NCBI RefSeq assembly: GCF_003367905.1
Contig: NZ_CP029462.1
Coordinates: forward strand, 1,426,001 to 1,490,000
DNA: 64,000 nt
DNA from: Megasphaera stantonii
GTDB lineage: Bacteria; Bacillota; Negativicutes; Veillonellales; Megasphaeraceae
Reading direction: 5' to 3'
In this document: positions 37,333 through 45,554 of the stretch, piece by piece
Layout of the letters: each line of letters begins with the position of its first letter
Position numbering within the stretch: the first letter of the stretch is position 1
The notes under the pieces: generated by a model
The model's database searches: none
What the model saw: only the letters and a program-made list of their open reading frames with translations
Told to the model about the DNA's origin: nothing
Position numbers and translations under genes: made by a program

Positions 37333-37410
37333 TCGGTAGGTGCTCACCCGTACGTTTACTATATCGTATATTTTTTCACCGGTCAAGATTCGCCCCGTCT
37401 TCGGCGATAC

Positions 37411-37444
37411 AAAAAGCAGCCAGGCCCGCAGGCCTGACTGCTTG
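37411..37444 (-). terminator. Terminator of the SSS symporter gene
   Basis: AAGCAGTCAGGCC pairs with GGCCTGGCTGCTT (minus strand), followed by TTTG, 17 bases after the stop codon. Confidence 0.8.
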
Positions 37445-37460
37445 TACGAGGCGTATGCAA

Positions 37461-38933
37461 TTAGTTCGCCGTTTTGACCGAGCCCGAAGGGAGCACGCGC
37501 TGCACCGGCTTCGTTTCTTCGGCGTATTCCGCCTTGACGGTAGGCAGCGTAATCGGCGTCTTGTCGACGACGCGGACGACGAGGAGCGTGATGATGCAGA
37601 TGAGCCATTCGAAGTAGATGACGTGCGGCAGTACGCGGACTTCCGGGAACAGCTGCCAGGCCACGAGGCCGACGATGCCGACGAGAGTCGTCCAGAAGGC
37701 TGTGTTTTTACGGCATAGGGACGGGCAGAACATGGTGCACAGGAAGACCAGCGTGAAGGCCGTCGTCAGGCTCAAACCGATGAGCATGACCTTGACGATG
37801 CCGACGGCGTTGAAGGCCAGCCACAGCGTGCCTAAGCCGATGATCAGGATGATCAGCCGGTTGGCCTTGACGTAATTGGCCTGGGAAATATCGGGCTTGA
37901 AGAAGCGCTTGAAAATATCCTGGGCGACGAGGGTGCCGGCTCCGAGGAGAATCGTGCAGGCCGTCGATACGTCAGCCGCCCAAAGCGCTGCCAGGGTCAT
38001 GCCCGACGAGAAGGGATCGAGACTCATGATGATCTGCGGCAGGGCCATCGTCGGGTTCAGTTCGGGGAACTGGGCTTTAGCCGCCAGTCCCAGTACGGCG
38101 CAGAGGAAGCCGACGGGGAAAATCAGGATGCCGCCTAAGATATAGCCTTTGCGGGCGGCGTTGACGTCTTTGGCGCCGCAGGCGATCTGCACGGGGCCCT
38201 GGGCCGTAATGGCCTGGGTCGTCATGACGATGATCCAGCCGATGAGGACGGCGAAGGACAGGCCGCCCATCGGCGTAAACCAGCCGAAATCAGCCTGGGG
38301 CAAGGCGGCGTTGATGCCGCTGATGCCGCCGTCGCGGATGAGGATGCGCACCATCGAGTAGATGATGCCGAGGTAAATGACCGTAACGCTCAGAATATTG
38401 GACAGTCCCGACGACCAGAGGCCGCCGATGGCCGTAATGCCGATGAAGACGACGGCGCTGGTAATCATGCCGGCGTGCATGGAAAAGATATCGGGCATGA
38501 GGGCGTGCAGGATAGACCCGCCGGCGACGTACTGCAGCGACGTAATGCAGATCATGATGAGAGATAAGCCGATGACGCTGATGACCCGGGCCTTTTTATC
38601 GTAGCTCCGTTCAAAGAGCTCGGGAATGGTCGTACAATTCAGGGCCCTGTACTTGCCGGCGGCGACGAAGCCCATGATGACGGCGCCGATGGCCCAGGCG
38701 GCGTTGTACCAGCCGGCAGCCAGGCCGATGGTCGTGGCGCTTTCGGCTACGCCGACTGTCGATGCGGCGCCGACGGCCATGCCGGTGATGCTGACGGCGA
38801 CGAGGCCCGTAGAGAAGCGCCGTCCGGCAAACAAGTATTCCGTCGGGTTTTTGCTGGCCCGCCGTTTGACGTAAAATGAAATGGCGAATAATAAGACGAT
38901 ATATAAAATGACAATACACAACTGAATAGACAT
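37461..38933 (-). CDS. Sodium:solute symporter (SSS family)
   Basis: This 490-residue membrane protein has about 13 helices. SSS family marks are the N-terminal RRASKNPTEYLFAGRRFSTGLVAVSITGMAVGAASTVGVAE, then GWYNAAWAIGAVIMG, and AALWAADVSTACTILLGAGTLVAQDIFKR (Na2-site serine/threonine region). The substrate may be a carboxylate, amino acid or proline-like compound and cannot be fixed. The start ATG 38933 follows GGGGATGAATGG; the open frame extends 111 bases upstream without a ribosome site. It ends in a polar tail. Confidence 0.9.
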   Translation of the reverse strand: MSIQLCIVILYIVLLFAISFYVKRRASKNPTEYLFAGRRFSTGLVAVSITGMAVGAASTVGVAESATTIGLAAGWYNAAWAIGAVIMGFVAAGKYRALNCTTIPELFERSYDKKARVISVIGLSLIMICITSLQYVAGGSILHALMPDIFSMHAGMITSAVVFIGITAIGGLWSSGLSNILSVTVIYLGIIYSMVRILIRDGGISGINAALPQADFGWFTPMGGLSFAVLIGWIIVMTTQAITAQGPVQIACGAKDVNAARKGYILGGILIFPVGFLCAVLGLAAKAQFPELNPTMALPQIIMSLDPFSSGMTLAALWAADVSTACTILLGAGTLVAQDIFKRFFKPDISQANYVKANRLIILIIGLGTLWLAFNAVGIVKVMLIGLSLTTAFTLVFLCTMFCPSLCRKNTAFWTTLVGIVGLVAWQLFPEVRVLPHVIYFEWLICIITLLVVRVVDKTPITLPTVKAEYAEETKPVQRVLPSGSVKTAN

Positions 38934-39202
38934 TTTCCATTCATCCCCTTCAGAAAAGCTGTTTATCGCAACTGTAGTTCCGTACAATGCAACAACAGTA
39001 ACATAAGATGTTATTATTGTATTCCAAAACGGAGAAAAATACAAGGTAGTTTATTGAAAAAAGAAGAAAATATCCGCAGTTTTCCAATAAATTTTACATA
39101 GCCTTTGTCCTTTATCTCAATATTTAATATTTTTTCTAAGAAGTTAAACGTTTGTCTCAAAAGATGCGTTCATACTTGAATAGATAAATCTATTTTTTGG
39201 CA
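38934..39202. other. AT-rich intergenic region
   Basis: This is the upstream region of the symporter gene and the end of the uppP transcript. It holds AT-rich promoter-like DNA near 39020-39170. I see no gene or RNA in it. Confidence 0.5.
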
Positions 39203-39243
39203 AATAAAATCGGGCCCCTGCGGAAACGCCTGCAGGAGCCCGG
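39203..39243 (-). terminator. Terminator of uppP
   Basis: Interrupted GC-rich hairpin GGGCTCCTGCAGG / CCGCAGGGGCCC (minus strand), then ATTTTATTTG. Confidence 0.75.
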
Positions 39244-39248
39244 GCTCG

Positions 39249-40073
39249 TTACTGGAAGATAAAGAAATATAAGGAGGCTACGGCGGCCAGGATAATCCGG
39301 TACCAGCCGAAGACCTTGAAGTCGTTGGTCTTGATGAAGGACATGAGGAAGCGGATGGCCAGCACGGATACGATGAAGGCCACGATCATGCCGGTCAGGA
39401 GGACGGCTCCCTCCGTAGCCGTGAAATGGAGGCCGAAGTCCAGCAGCTTGACGGCGCTGGCTCCTATCATAATCGGCACGGCCAGCAGAAAGGTGAACTC
39501 CGCCGCGGCGACGCGGGATACGCCGATCATGAGGGCGCCGATAATCGTCGAGCCCGAACGGGACGTCCCGGGAAATACGGCGGCGATGAGCTGGAAAAAG
39601 CCGATCCACAGGGCGGCCTTGTAGGTCAGGTCGGCTGTTGTTTTGATAACCGGCTCTTTTCCCTTGTTCCTGTTTTCCACGACGATAAACAGGACGCCGA
39701 ACAAGGCCAGCATGACGATGACTACGGGATAGGTAAAAAACAGGGAGTTCAGCTCGTTGCCCCACAGCAGGCCGACGACGCCGGCGGGAATGCTGGCTGC
39801 GACGATCTTCGGCCATAAGGCCAGGGCTTCGGCCTTGAGGCGGAAGCCGCCGCGAAGGGAAAAGGGCAGGAGCTTGTCGCCGAACAGGACGAGCACTGCC
39901 AATATGGCGCCGAGCTGGACGACGACGAAAAACATTTCCATGAATTTTTCCGACATGTTCATGGTCACGAATTCGTTCAACAGGATCATATGGCCTGTGC
40001 TGCTAATGGGTAGCCATTCCGTAATGCCCTGGACGATGCCGAACAATACGGCTTTTGCGATTTCAATAAGCAT
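39249..40073 (-). CDS. uppP: Undecaprenyl-diphosphatase (UppP/BacA)
   Basis: It dephosphorylates undecaprenyl pyrophosphate to recycle the lipid carrier of peptidoglycan synthesis. The 274-residue membrane protein has both family motifs: QGITEWLPISSTGHMILL near residue 17 and PGTSRSGSTIIGALMIG in the second half, which supply the catalytic Glu, His and Arg residues. The start ATG 40073 follows GAGGAGA; the frame reads through 93 more bases upstream. BacA-type proteins can also confer bacitracin tolerance. Confidence 0.95.
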   Translation of the reverse strand: MLIEIAKAVLFGIVQGITEWLPISSTGHMILLNEFVTMNMSEKFMEMFFVVVQLGAILAVLVLFGDKLLPFSLRGGFRLKAEALALWPKIVAASIPAGVVGLLWGNELNSLFFTYPVVIVMLALFGVLFIVVENRNKGKEPVIKTTADLTYKAALWIGFFQLIAAVFPGTSRSGSTIIGALMIGVSRVAAAEFTFLLAVPIMIGASAVKLLDFGLHFTATEGAVLLTGMIVAFIVSVLAIRFLMSFIKTNDFKVFGWYRIILAAVASLYFFIFQ

Positions 40074-40402
40074 AGGGGGGTCTCCTCTTTTGTGAACCCT
40101 GACGGCAGCGAAACCGGCCCGTCCCCTGCCCTGGCAGTGAGAACGGCCCGCGGAATCGTCGCGCATCGGCGTTTAATTTATACAACATATGTGCATACAG
40201 ATAAAGAAAGTATTGCCGCCGGTAGTGGTAATACATGTCAACTTGCTGCGGCAAATAATAGTTTATTTTAACAGCATGGGGATAATCTTGTCAATTCGTT
40301 TTTTTGATAAGACAACACGTATTGTTGTATATGCTGCTGCGGTATGGCCAGTGAAGAGGCGTTGCTCTTTTCGCCTTGGGAAAAGTTTGTGAAATTTTGC
40401 TC
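40074..40402. other. Intergenic region between divergent uppP and panS
   Basis: No gene is supported. The stretch contains AT-rich promoter-like DNA for uppP and several short frames without ribosome sites. Confidence 0.5.
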
Positions 40403-40431
40403 TTGTTTCTTTCAGCCCGATGTGGTAAGAT
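40403..40431 (+). promoter_or_regulatory. Promoter of the pan leader
   Basis: TTGTTT (40403-40408), a 17-base spacer and TAAGAT (40426-40431). This predicts a start near 40438 and a 250-base leader before panS. Confidence 0.6.
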
Positions 40432-40509
40432 ACGGGCAAGGCAAAAGATGACATCACCTTTGTGAGTTATACTTTTTCGGATCATTATATTTGCGCGATG
40501 TACGTGCAT

Positions 40510-40652
40510 CTGCTTGGATCGTAACGGACCGAGACAGAAAGGGTCACTCATCATAATCAGGCGTGCAGGGAATTGCTGCGTTCGTGTCTCTGCGCGCTGG
40601 TTGCAGCACTTGTGTATGTGCGCCTTTCGGTCTACGCCGGAAGGCGTTTTTC
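40510..40652 (+). ncRNA. Candidate pan-motif RNA leader with transcription terminator
   Basis: At 40510-40537 a hairpin CTGC-TTGG-A-TCG / CGGA-CCGAG-A-CAG leaves exactly one bulged A in each arm (40518 and 40534). From memory this is the defining feature of the pan motif found before pantothenate genes. A second long stem pairs GCGTGCAGGGA (40561-40571) with TCTCTGCGCGC (40587-40597). The leader ends with a terminator hairpin CGCCTTTCGG-tctacg-CCGGAAGGCG followed by TTTTTC (40621-40652). The whole layout suggests attenuation of panS-panC-panD in response to a pantothenate-related signal. Confidence 0.7.
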
Positions 40653-40687
40653 TTTTGCCCCAACTATTTTATTAGGAGGTTGATACC

Positions 40688-41650
40688 TTGAAAAAATGTT
40701 GCGGCTTTTTAGTGAACAACATGGCTCTCTTCGTCCTTCTCATAGGCGTCGTCGGGGCCGTGCGGCCTCAGACCCTGACCTGGGTCGGCCCCTACGTGGG
40801 CTGGCTGCTGGGCGTCGTCATGTTCGGCATGGGCATGACTCTCACCTTTCAGGATTTTAAGCGGGTTCTGCAGCGGCCCTGGGAGGTCCTGCTGGGCGTC
40901 GCAGCCCAGTTTCTCATCATGCCCCTGGCGGCCTGGTTTCTGGTCTGGCTCTTCGCCCTGCCGCCGGAGCTGGCTATCGGCGTCGTCTTAGTGGGAACCT
41001 GCCCGGGCGGCACGGCGTCCAACGTCATTTCCTACCTGGCTAAGGGCGACGTAGCCTTGTCCGTTTCCATGACCATGGCGACGACCCTACTGGCGCCGGT
41101 CGTTACGCCGACCCTGACCTGGCTCCTGGCCGGCTCGTGGATAGAAGTATCCTTTACGGCCATGATGATTTCCATCGCCCAGATGGTCCTCCTGCCCTTG
41201 CTGCTGGGGCTGACGGCGCACCATTTCTTTGAAAGGACTGTAGAAAAGATACTGCCTGTCATGCCCGTCGTATCGGTCGTCACCATCGTCCTGCTCGTCG
41301 GCGGCGTCGTGGCCCTGGGGGCTGAAAGCCTGCTGGACGTTGGCCTGCTCATGGCGGCTATCGTCGTGCTGCACAACGCCTTCGGCCTGGTCCTGGGATA
41401 CGGCATGGCCCGCCTGTTCCGCCTGGATTCCAAAAAGGCCCGCACCGTGTCCATCGAAGTGGGCATGCAGAATTCCGGCATGGCCGCCTCGCTGGCCGTC
41501 CTGTACTTTAGCCCGGCCGCGGCCATTCCCGGCGCGATTTTCAGCGTATGGCACAATATTTCCGGCTCTATCGTAGCGAACTACTTTGCCCGCCGCGATG
41601 AACGGAAGCGCGTAGACGTAAAGAATGTAGAATCAATTCACTTGGCATAA
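40688..41650 (+). CDS. panS: BASS-family transporter, probable pantoate/ketopantoate importer (PanS-like)
   Basis: This 320-residue protein with ten predicted helices belongs to the bile acid:sodium symporter family: MFGMGMTLTFQDFKRVLQRPWEVLLGVAAQFLIMPLAAW, GVVLVGTCPGGTASNVISYLAKGDVALSVSMT, and SIEVGMQNSGMAASLA. Salmonella PanS of this family imports ketopantoate and pantoate. Here it heads an operon with panC and panD behind a pan-motif-like leader, which strongly supports a pantothenate-precursor role. It starts with TTG 40688, 8 bases after AGGAGG. Confidence 0.85.
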   Translation: MKKCCGFLVNNMALFVLLIGVVGAVRPQTLTWVGPYVGWLLGVVMFGMGMTLTFQDFKRVLQRPWEVLLGVAAQFLIMPLAAWFLVWLFALPPELAIGVVLVGTCPGGTASNVISYLAKGDVALSVSMTMATTLLAPVVTPTLTWLLAGSWIEVSFTAMMISIAQMVLLPLLLGLTAHHFFERTVEKILPVMPVVSVVTIVLLVGGVVALGAESLLDVGLLMAAIVVLHNAFGLVLGYGMARLFRLDSKKARTVSIEVGMQNSGMAASLAVLYFSPAAAIPGAIFSVWHNISGSIVANYFARRDERKRVDVKNVESIHLA

Positions 41651-41665
41651 AGGAGCATTTCTATC

Positions 41666-42523
41666 ATGAAAATTTTTACAACTGTAGCAGATATGCAGGC
41701 CTTTTCGGCTGCCTTAAAAAAAGAAGGAAAATGCATCGGCCTCGTCCCGACGATGGGAGCCCTGCACGAAGGCCACCTGACCCTCATGCGGGCGGCGAAG
41801 GAAAAGTGTGACGTCGTCATCGCCTCGGTCTTCGTCAACCCGACCCAGTTCGGGCCGAACGAGGATTTCGACGCCTATCCGCGCCGCTTTGAAGAAGACT
41901 GCCGCAAGCTGGAAAGCGTCGGCGTCGACGCCGTGTTCCATCCCGAACCGGCTGAAATGTATCCTGAAGGATACTGCACCTACGTCAACGTAGACGGCGA
42001 CATTACCCATAAGCTGTGCGGAGCCCAGCGGCCTATCCACTTCCGCGGCGTGGCGACGGTCGTCACGAAGCTCATGAATATTACCCGGGCTGACGAAGCC
42101 TTTTTCGGCCAGAAAGACGCCCAGCAGGTCGTCGTCGTCCGCCGCTTCGTCGATGATTTGAACATTCCCGTTCACATCAACATGGTGCCCATCGTCCGCG
42201 AAGACAGCGGCCTGGCCCGCAGCTCCCGCAACGCCTACCTCTCGCCGGCGGAAAAGGAAGCGGCCCTGGTCTTGTCGCGCAGCCTGAGAAAGGCTAAAGC
42301 CGCTTACGACGGCGGCGAAACGAATGCCGAAGCCCTGAAAGCCATCGTCACGGAAGAAATCCAGAGCGAGCCCATGGCCGTCATCGACTACGTAGACCTG
42401 TTTTCCTTCCCAGCCCTCCTGCCTGTGGAAACAGTGAATGAACCGTGCCTGCTGGCCATCGCCGTCCGCATCGGCAAGACCCGCTTAATCGACAACATTA
42501 TTTTAGGAGATGCCGCAAAATGA
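41666..42523 (+). CDS. panC: Pantothenate synthetase
   Basis: It joins pantoate and beta-alanine with ATP to give pantothenate. The 285-residue protein has the HxGH-type [20 protein letters not shown] motif, [47 protein letters not shown] and [16 protein letters not shown], all standard. It lies 15 bases after panS, and its stop overlaps the panD start (ATGA). panB and panE are not in the window. Confidence 0.97.
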   Translation: MKIFTTVADMQAFSAALKKEGKCIGLVPTMGALHEGHLTLMRAAKEKCDVVIASVFVNPTQFGPNEDFDAYPRRFEEDCRKLESVGVDAVFHPEPAEMYPEGYCTYVNVDGDITHKLCGAQRPIHFRGVATVVTKLMNITRADEAFFGQKDAQQVVVVRRFVDDLNIPVHINMVPIVREDSGLARSSRNAYLSPAEKEAALVLSRSLRKAKAAYDGGETNAEALKAIVTEEIQSEPMAVIDYVDLFSFPALLPVETVNEPCLLAIAVRIGKTRLIDNIILGDAAK

Positions 42524-42903
42524 TACTGAATTTACTGAAATCTAAAATCCACTGCGCTACCGTTACGGAAGCCAACCTGCAATACATGGGAAGCATTACC
42601 ATCGACGAAGCCCTGATGGAAGCGGCCCATATCCTGCCGAACGAACGAGTCCAGGTCGTCGACAACAACAACGGCGCCCGCCTGGAAACGTACGTCATTC
42701 CCGGGCCGAAGAACTCCGGCGTCATCTGCCTAAACGGCGCGGCGGCCCGCTGCGTCCAGCCCGGCGACGTGGTCATCATTATGGCCTACGCCTTTATGAC
42801 CGAGGACGAAGCCCGGTCCTACGTGCCGACTGTCGTCATGGTCGACGGACAGAACGCCGTCCGCGAAGTGCGCCAGGCAGAACATCACGGCCAGACCCAT
42901 TAA
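42520..42903 (+). CDS. panD: Aspartate 1-decarboxylase proenzyme
   Basis: It makes beta-alanine from aspartate. The 127-residue proenzyme has the self-cleavage site Gly24-Ser25 in YMGSITID, which yields the pyruvoyl group. Later motifs are [36 protein letters not shown]. It starts at ATG 42520, overlapping panC, and is the last gene of the operon. A parS-like palindrome begins 11 bases after the stop. Confidence 0.96.
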   Translation: MILNLLKSKIHCATVTEANLQYMGSITIDEALMEAAHILPNERVQVVDNNNGARLETYVIPGPKNSGVICLNGAAARCVQPGDVVIIMAYAFMTEDEARSYVPTVVMVDGQNAVREVRQAEHHGQTH

Positions 42904-42913
42904 GGCCGGCCCA

Positions 42914-42929
42914 TGTTTCACGTGAAACG
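42914..42929. promoter_or_regulatory. parS site 1
   Basis: TGTTTCACGTGAAACG matches the bacterial parS consensus TGTTTCACGTGAAACA at 15 of 16 positions (last base differs). It lies just downstream of panD. ParB/Spo0J proteins bind such sites. Confidence 0.85.
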
Positions 42930-42940
42930 CCTCTTTCCTG

Positions 42941-42996
42941 TCTTCACATTTTCTTAACAATTTCTTCATGACTTTTTCATAGGCAGGCAGTATACT
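42941..42996 (+). promoter_or_regulatory. Four 11-bp repeats and promoter of His-rich peptide gene 1
   Basis: Four 11-bp repeats TCTTCACATTT, TCTTAACAATT, TCTTCATGACT and TTTTCATAGGC run from 42941 to 42984. After 6 bases comes a -10 TATACT (42991-42996). The repeats cover the -35 position, a layout typical of activation by an OmpR/PhoB-type response regulator. Confidence 0.75.
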
Positions 42997-43062
42997 ATAG
43001 ATGTACTGAAGAACAGATATACTTTCTTTTACATAACTCACGTATTGCAAGGAGGCGTACCT

Positions 43063-43239
43063 ATGAAACTCTTTTTGGCTAAAAAGCTGCGCGTCGCCCT
43101 GGCCGTCATGGCCTTCGCCGGCTGCACGGCGGCCTTTGCCGCTGACGGACAGGCTGCTTCCGTTCAGGTCAGCCCCGACGCCTATTCCTATTGCCACGAC
43201 GGCTCCGGCCACGGCCATCATCACGGCTGCGGCTGGTAG
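43063..43239 (+). CDS. Small exported His-rich peptide 1
   Basis: The 58-residue product has a cationic, hydrophobic signal (MKLFLAKKLRVALAVMAFAG...). It may be cleaved by signal peptidase I after AAFA (mature ADGQAASVQ...), or at the Cys of AFAGC as a lipoprotein. The mature peptide is about 33 residues and ends YCHDGSGHGHHHGCGW, with five His and two Cys, which is suited to metal binding. GGAGG precedes the ATG. It is paralogous to the next small gene, and the two share a promoter architecture. No known family is recognised. Confidence 0.8.
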   Translation: MKLFLAKKLRVALAVMAFAGCTAAFAADGQAASVQVSPDAYSYCHDGSGHGHHHGCGW

Positions 43240-43256
43240 CGCTGGCGCAGGAGCGT

Positions 43257-43308
43257 AAAAAGCTTTCTCTCCTTATCCATTGCAGATGAGGAGAGAAAGC
43301 TTTTTTTG
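43257..43308 (+). terminator. Terminator of His-rich peptide gene 1
   Basis: AAAAAGCTTTCTCTCCT pairs with AGGAGAGAAAGCTTTTTTT. Confidence 0.92.
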
Positions 43309-43341
43309 TCTATTCTTGCCCGCCCTTTCGGATGATGAAAA

Positions 43342-43397
43342 TCTTCATACTTTCTTCATAACTTCTCCATTCTTTGTTCACAGGCCTCTTATATACT
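43342..43397 (+). promoter_or_regulatory. Four 11-bp repeats and promoter of His-rich peptide gene 2
   Basis: TCTTCATACTT, TCTTCATAACT, TCTCCATTCTT and TGTTCACAGGC run from 43342 to 43385, then 6 bases, then TATACT (43392-43397). Repeat number, phasing and distance to the -10 (50 bases from first repeat) are identical to those of the first peptide gene. Confidence 0.75.
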
Positions 43398-43451
43398 GTA
43401 CTTGTAATCAGGAACACATCATACAATGGATTTCAGCATAGGAGGTATAGT

Positions 43452-43706
43452 ATGAAAACGATCATTATGGCTAAAAAATTCCGGTATATCTTGGCAGTCG
43501 TCGCCTTAGTCGGCTGTACGGCAGCCTTTGCCGCCGACGGAACGGCGGATACGGCTCTGACGAATCAGAGCCAGAGCCAGTATACCTGCCCTTATCATCA
43601 GGACTGCCCTTACGGCGACGGCCGGGGACGCGGCCAGGGACGAGGGCATCACCACCACCGCGGCTACTGCCATCAGAACGACGCCCAGACAGTGACACAG
43701 AAATAA
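43452..43706 (+). CDS. Small exported His-rich peptide 2
   Basis: The 84-residue paralogue of the preceding peptide starts MKTIIMAKKFRYILAVVALVGCTAAFAADG, so the signal region is nearly the same. LVGC could be a lipobox and AFA-AD a signal peptidase I site. The mature part contains CPYHQDCPYGDGRGRGQGRGHHHHRGYCH: four consecutive His, three Cys and an Arg/Gly stretch. AGGAGG precedes the ATG at 43452. Metal binding or redox buffering outside the membrane is a reasonable guess, unproven. Confidence 0.8.
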   Translation: MKTIIMAKKFRYILAVVALVGCTAAFAADGTADTALTNQSQSQYTCPYHQDCPYGDGRGRGQGRGHHHHRGYCHQNDAQTVTQK

Positions 43707-43709
43707 CGG

Positions 43710-43756
43710 ACAAGCTCCCTTCAGCGGATATCCCTCCGGAGGGAGCTTGTTTTTTC
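43710..43756 (+). terminator. Terminator of His-rich peptide gene 2
   Basis: ACAAGCTCCCT pairs with AGGGAGCTTGT followed by TTTTT. Confidence 0.92.
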
Positions 43757-43966
43757 TGCCGCTCATAAATTTATGAGCGACTTATAAATTTGCTAATATA
43801 TTGTTCGGTTAATTGTAAAATGAATTTGAACAGGTAATCAAAAAAAACAAAAATCCATAGTGAAGCTTCATGTTAAAATGGTTTTGCGAGAAATCATCAA
43901 CAAAGGAGCAATCACTATGGATCACATCCATTCTAACACAATTGAGGACGTACGTACACCCGGCCG

Positions 43967-43975
43967 CCATCTTTC
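43967..43975. repeat. 9-bp target duplication of ISLre2 (left copy)
   Basis: CCATCTTTC here and again at 45546-45554. Confidence 0.92.
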
Positions 43976-45545
43976 GACAGTGTCAAGTTGTTGTGGGTAT
44001 ATATTTGACAGAAACATCTTGGCATGTAAATCCGGCCTTTTAGTATCTAATGTATATGGTGATATCCACTGTTTTGGATATCTTTCATCCATCTTCCGTG
44101 TAATGCGCCTTCGCTCCCCGGCATACGGCAGCTGTGCTCTGCATCATACACGCAGTACGGCAGCCGCCGGCGTCGGCATTGCCTCGTCAATTCCTGTTCA
44201 TTCAGGTCTGGTACTGTATCGGAGTGTTTCTTCGTCAGGCAATCTAAGGCATAGCGCCACACGTCGCCGCCGTTTTCTGCCAGCGTCCGCAATCGGGCAA
44301 TCCGTTCCGCCCCGTCTTTGCTCCAGCCCATTCCACGTGAGCTCAGCCGGGCCGACAGGATATGGCTGACATGACCTTCCGTACTGCTGGCGAATGTCTC
44401 CCGGTTCTGCAGCCAGTCCCGAATCCCTTCCCAATGGTTCAGGATATATTGCTGACCTCTTCGAATCGCCTTTCTCCGATACGGACGGTGCCGTATCTTC
44501 TGTTCAGCTTCCCAGCAGAATTGCTCCCGGTCATTGGCCAGCAAGGCGTCATACAGAGGTTGGATCGTTTCCGTCCCCGCTATCTGCCGCAAGTATTTGA
44601 CAACATGAAATCCGTCCGTGACGCAGCGGCTCTTTTCCAGGTACGACGTCGCGCTCTGTATCCACGCCGCCCCGTCTCCCAGAATCGTAATCTCTGGACT
44701 GTCGTATACGGTTTGGATATATTCCTTGATTTCCTTCCAAGGCATCCCATATCCCGTAAACACCCGTTTGGCTGTCAGTGTTCTCCGTTTTTTTCCCTCC
44801 GCTACTTTCCCTTCATATACATAGGCCAGCCGCAGCTGCCGGCTGTTTCCCTGCTGCATAGCCACATGGTCTTCGTCGGCTTCGATGAACAGTTCGGATA
44901 CCTTCGGCCTCCGTTCCGGCAGGGGAGCCGCCGTATTGGGGATCGTCCCCAACCGGCATAAGACGTTCCGCACGCTCTGTTTGCTTACCGGGACCGGAGT
45001 GGCTACTTGGGCTGCTTTCGCATAACTCATATCCTTGGCATGTTCTGCCATTCGGGCCTGACAGGAAGCCTCGATCCGGCTGTACGCCGGTAGCTGGCAC
45101 CATTCGTCCAGCAGATAGGTGTAGCGGCCCGTGTCTTTCTGTCGGTAATACCGGCGGTGAAAGGTGATTTCTCCAAACGTGGTTACCAAGGTACGCGAAC
45201 GGGCTGTTTCTTTGATCTGATAGGTACGTTGCGGCTTCACCGTTTCATAGATGGCTTCATCGGCCTGTTCTAACATTGCCGACAACACCTCCCGCCCCAG
45301 GTTCTGCACAAACTCTTGTACAGCCAGCGTCACGTCGGTCAGGGACGCCTGGCCCGTTACTAACGATTCCATGTTTGTATTAAAAAAGTCTGTACTGAGA
45401 GAAAGAATCTGTTGTATAATGTTCATGAGAAGGACTCCTTTGCGTGAGATTGTGGTGATTTCATTATACCAAAGAAGTTCCTTCTCTTTTTATATGTTCT
45501 TCACTTTTGTGCAGTAAAGTTTTCCCACAATTATTTTACACTAAC
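43976..45545 (-). mobile_element. ISLre2-family insertion sequence
   Basis: A 1570-bp element inserted in the IS30 transposase gene. The ends GACAGTGTCAAGTTGTTGTG and (reverse) GTTAGTGTAAAATAATTGTG form imperfect inverted repeats, flanked by the 9-bp duplication CCATCTTTC, as expected for ISLre2. Its gene is complete, so it may be recent. Confidence 0.92.
44047..45426 (-). CDS. ISLre2-family transposase
   Basis: The 459-residue protein has the UPF0236/ISLre2 pattern: N-terminal helical region, FGEITFHRRYYRQKDTGRYTYLLDEW, LFIEADEDHVAMQQG (with catalytic-type acidic residues), ILGDGAAWIQSATSYL, VTDGFHVVKYLRQ and the C-terminal GHVSHILSARLSSRGMGWSKDGAERIARLR. The length is normal for an intact copy. 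It fills most of its element and lies antisense to the IS30 gene it disrupts. Confidence 0.95.
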   Translation of the reverse strand: MNIIQQILSLSTDFFNTNMESLVTGQASLTDVTLAVQEFVQNLGREVLSAMLEQADEAIYETVKPQRTYQIKETARSRTLVTTFGEITFHRRYYRQKDTGRYTYLLDEWCQLPAYSRIEASCQARMAEHAKDMSYAKAAQVATPVPVSKQSVRNVLCRLGTIPNTAAPLPERRPKVSELFIEADEDHVAMQQGNSRQLRLAYVYEGKVAEGKKRRTLTAKRVFTGYGMPWKEIKEYIQTVYDSPEITILGDGAAWIQSATSYLEKSRCVTDGFHVVKYLRQIAGTETIQPLYDALLANDREQFCWEAEQKIRHRPYRRKAIRRGQQYILNHWEGIRDWLQNRETFASSTEGHVSHILSARLSSRGMGWSKDGAERIARLRTLAENGGDVWRYALDCLTKKHSDTVPDLNEQELTRQCRRRRLPYCVYDAEHSCRMPGSEGALHGRWMKDIQNSGYHHIH

Positions 45546-45554
45546 CCATCTTTC
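45546..45554. repeat. 9-bp target duplication of ISLre2 (right copy)
   Basis: CCATCTTTC, identical to 43967-43975. Confidence 0.92.

Noticed and set aside
43860-44369. 169-residue plus-strand frame beginning before the ISLre2
   Set aside because: It is the start of the IS30 transposase running into antisense ISLre2 DNA after the insertion, not a gene.
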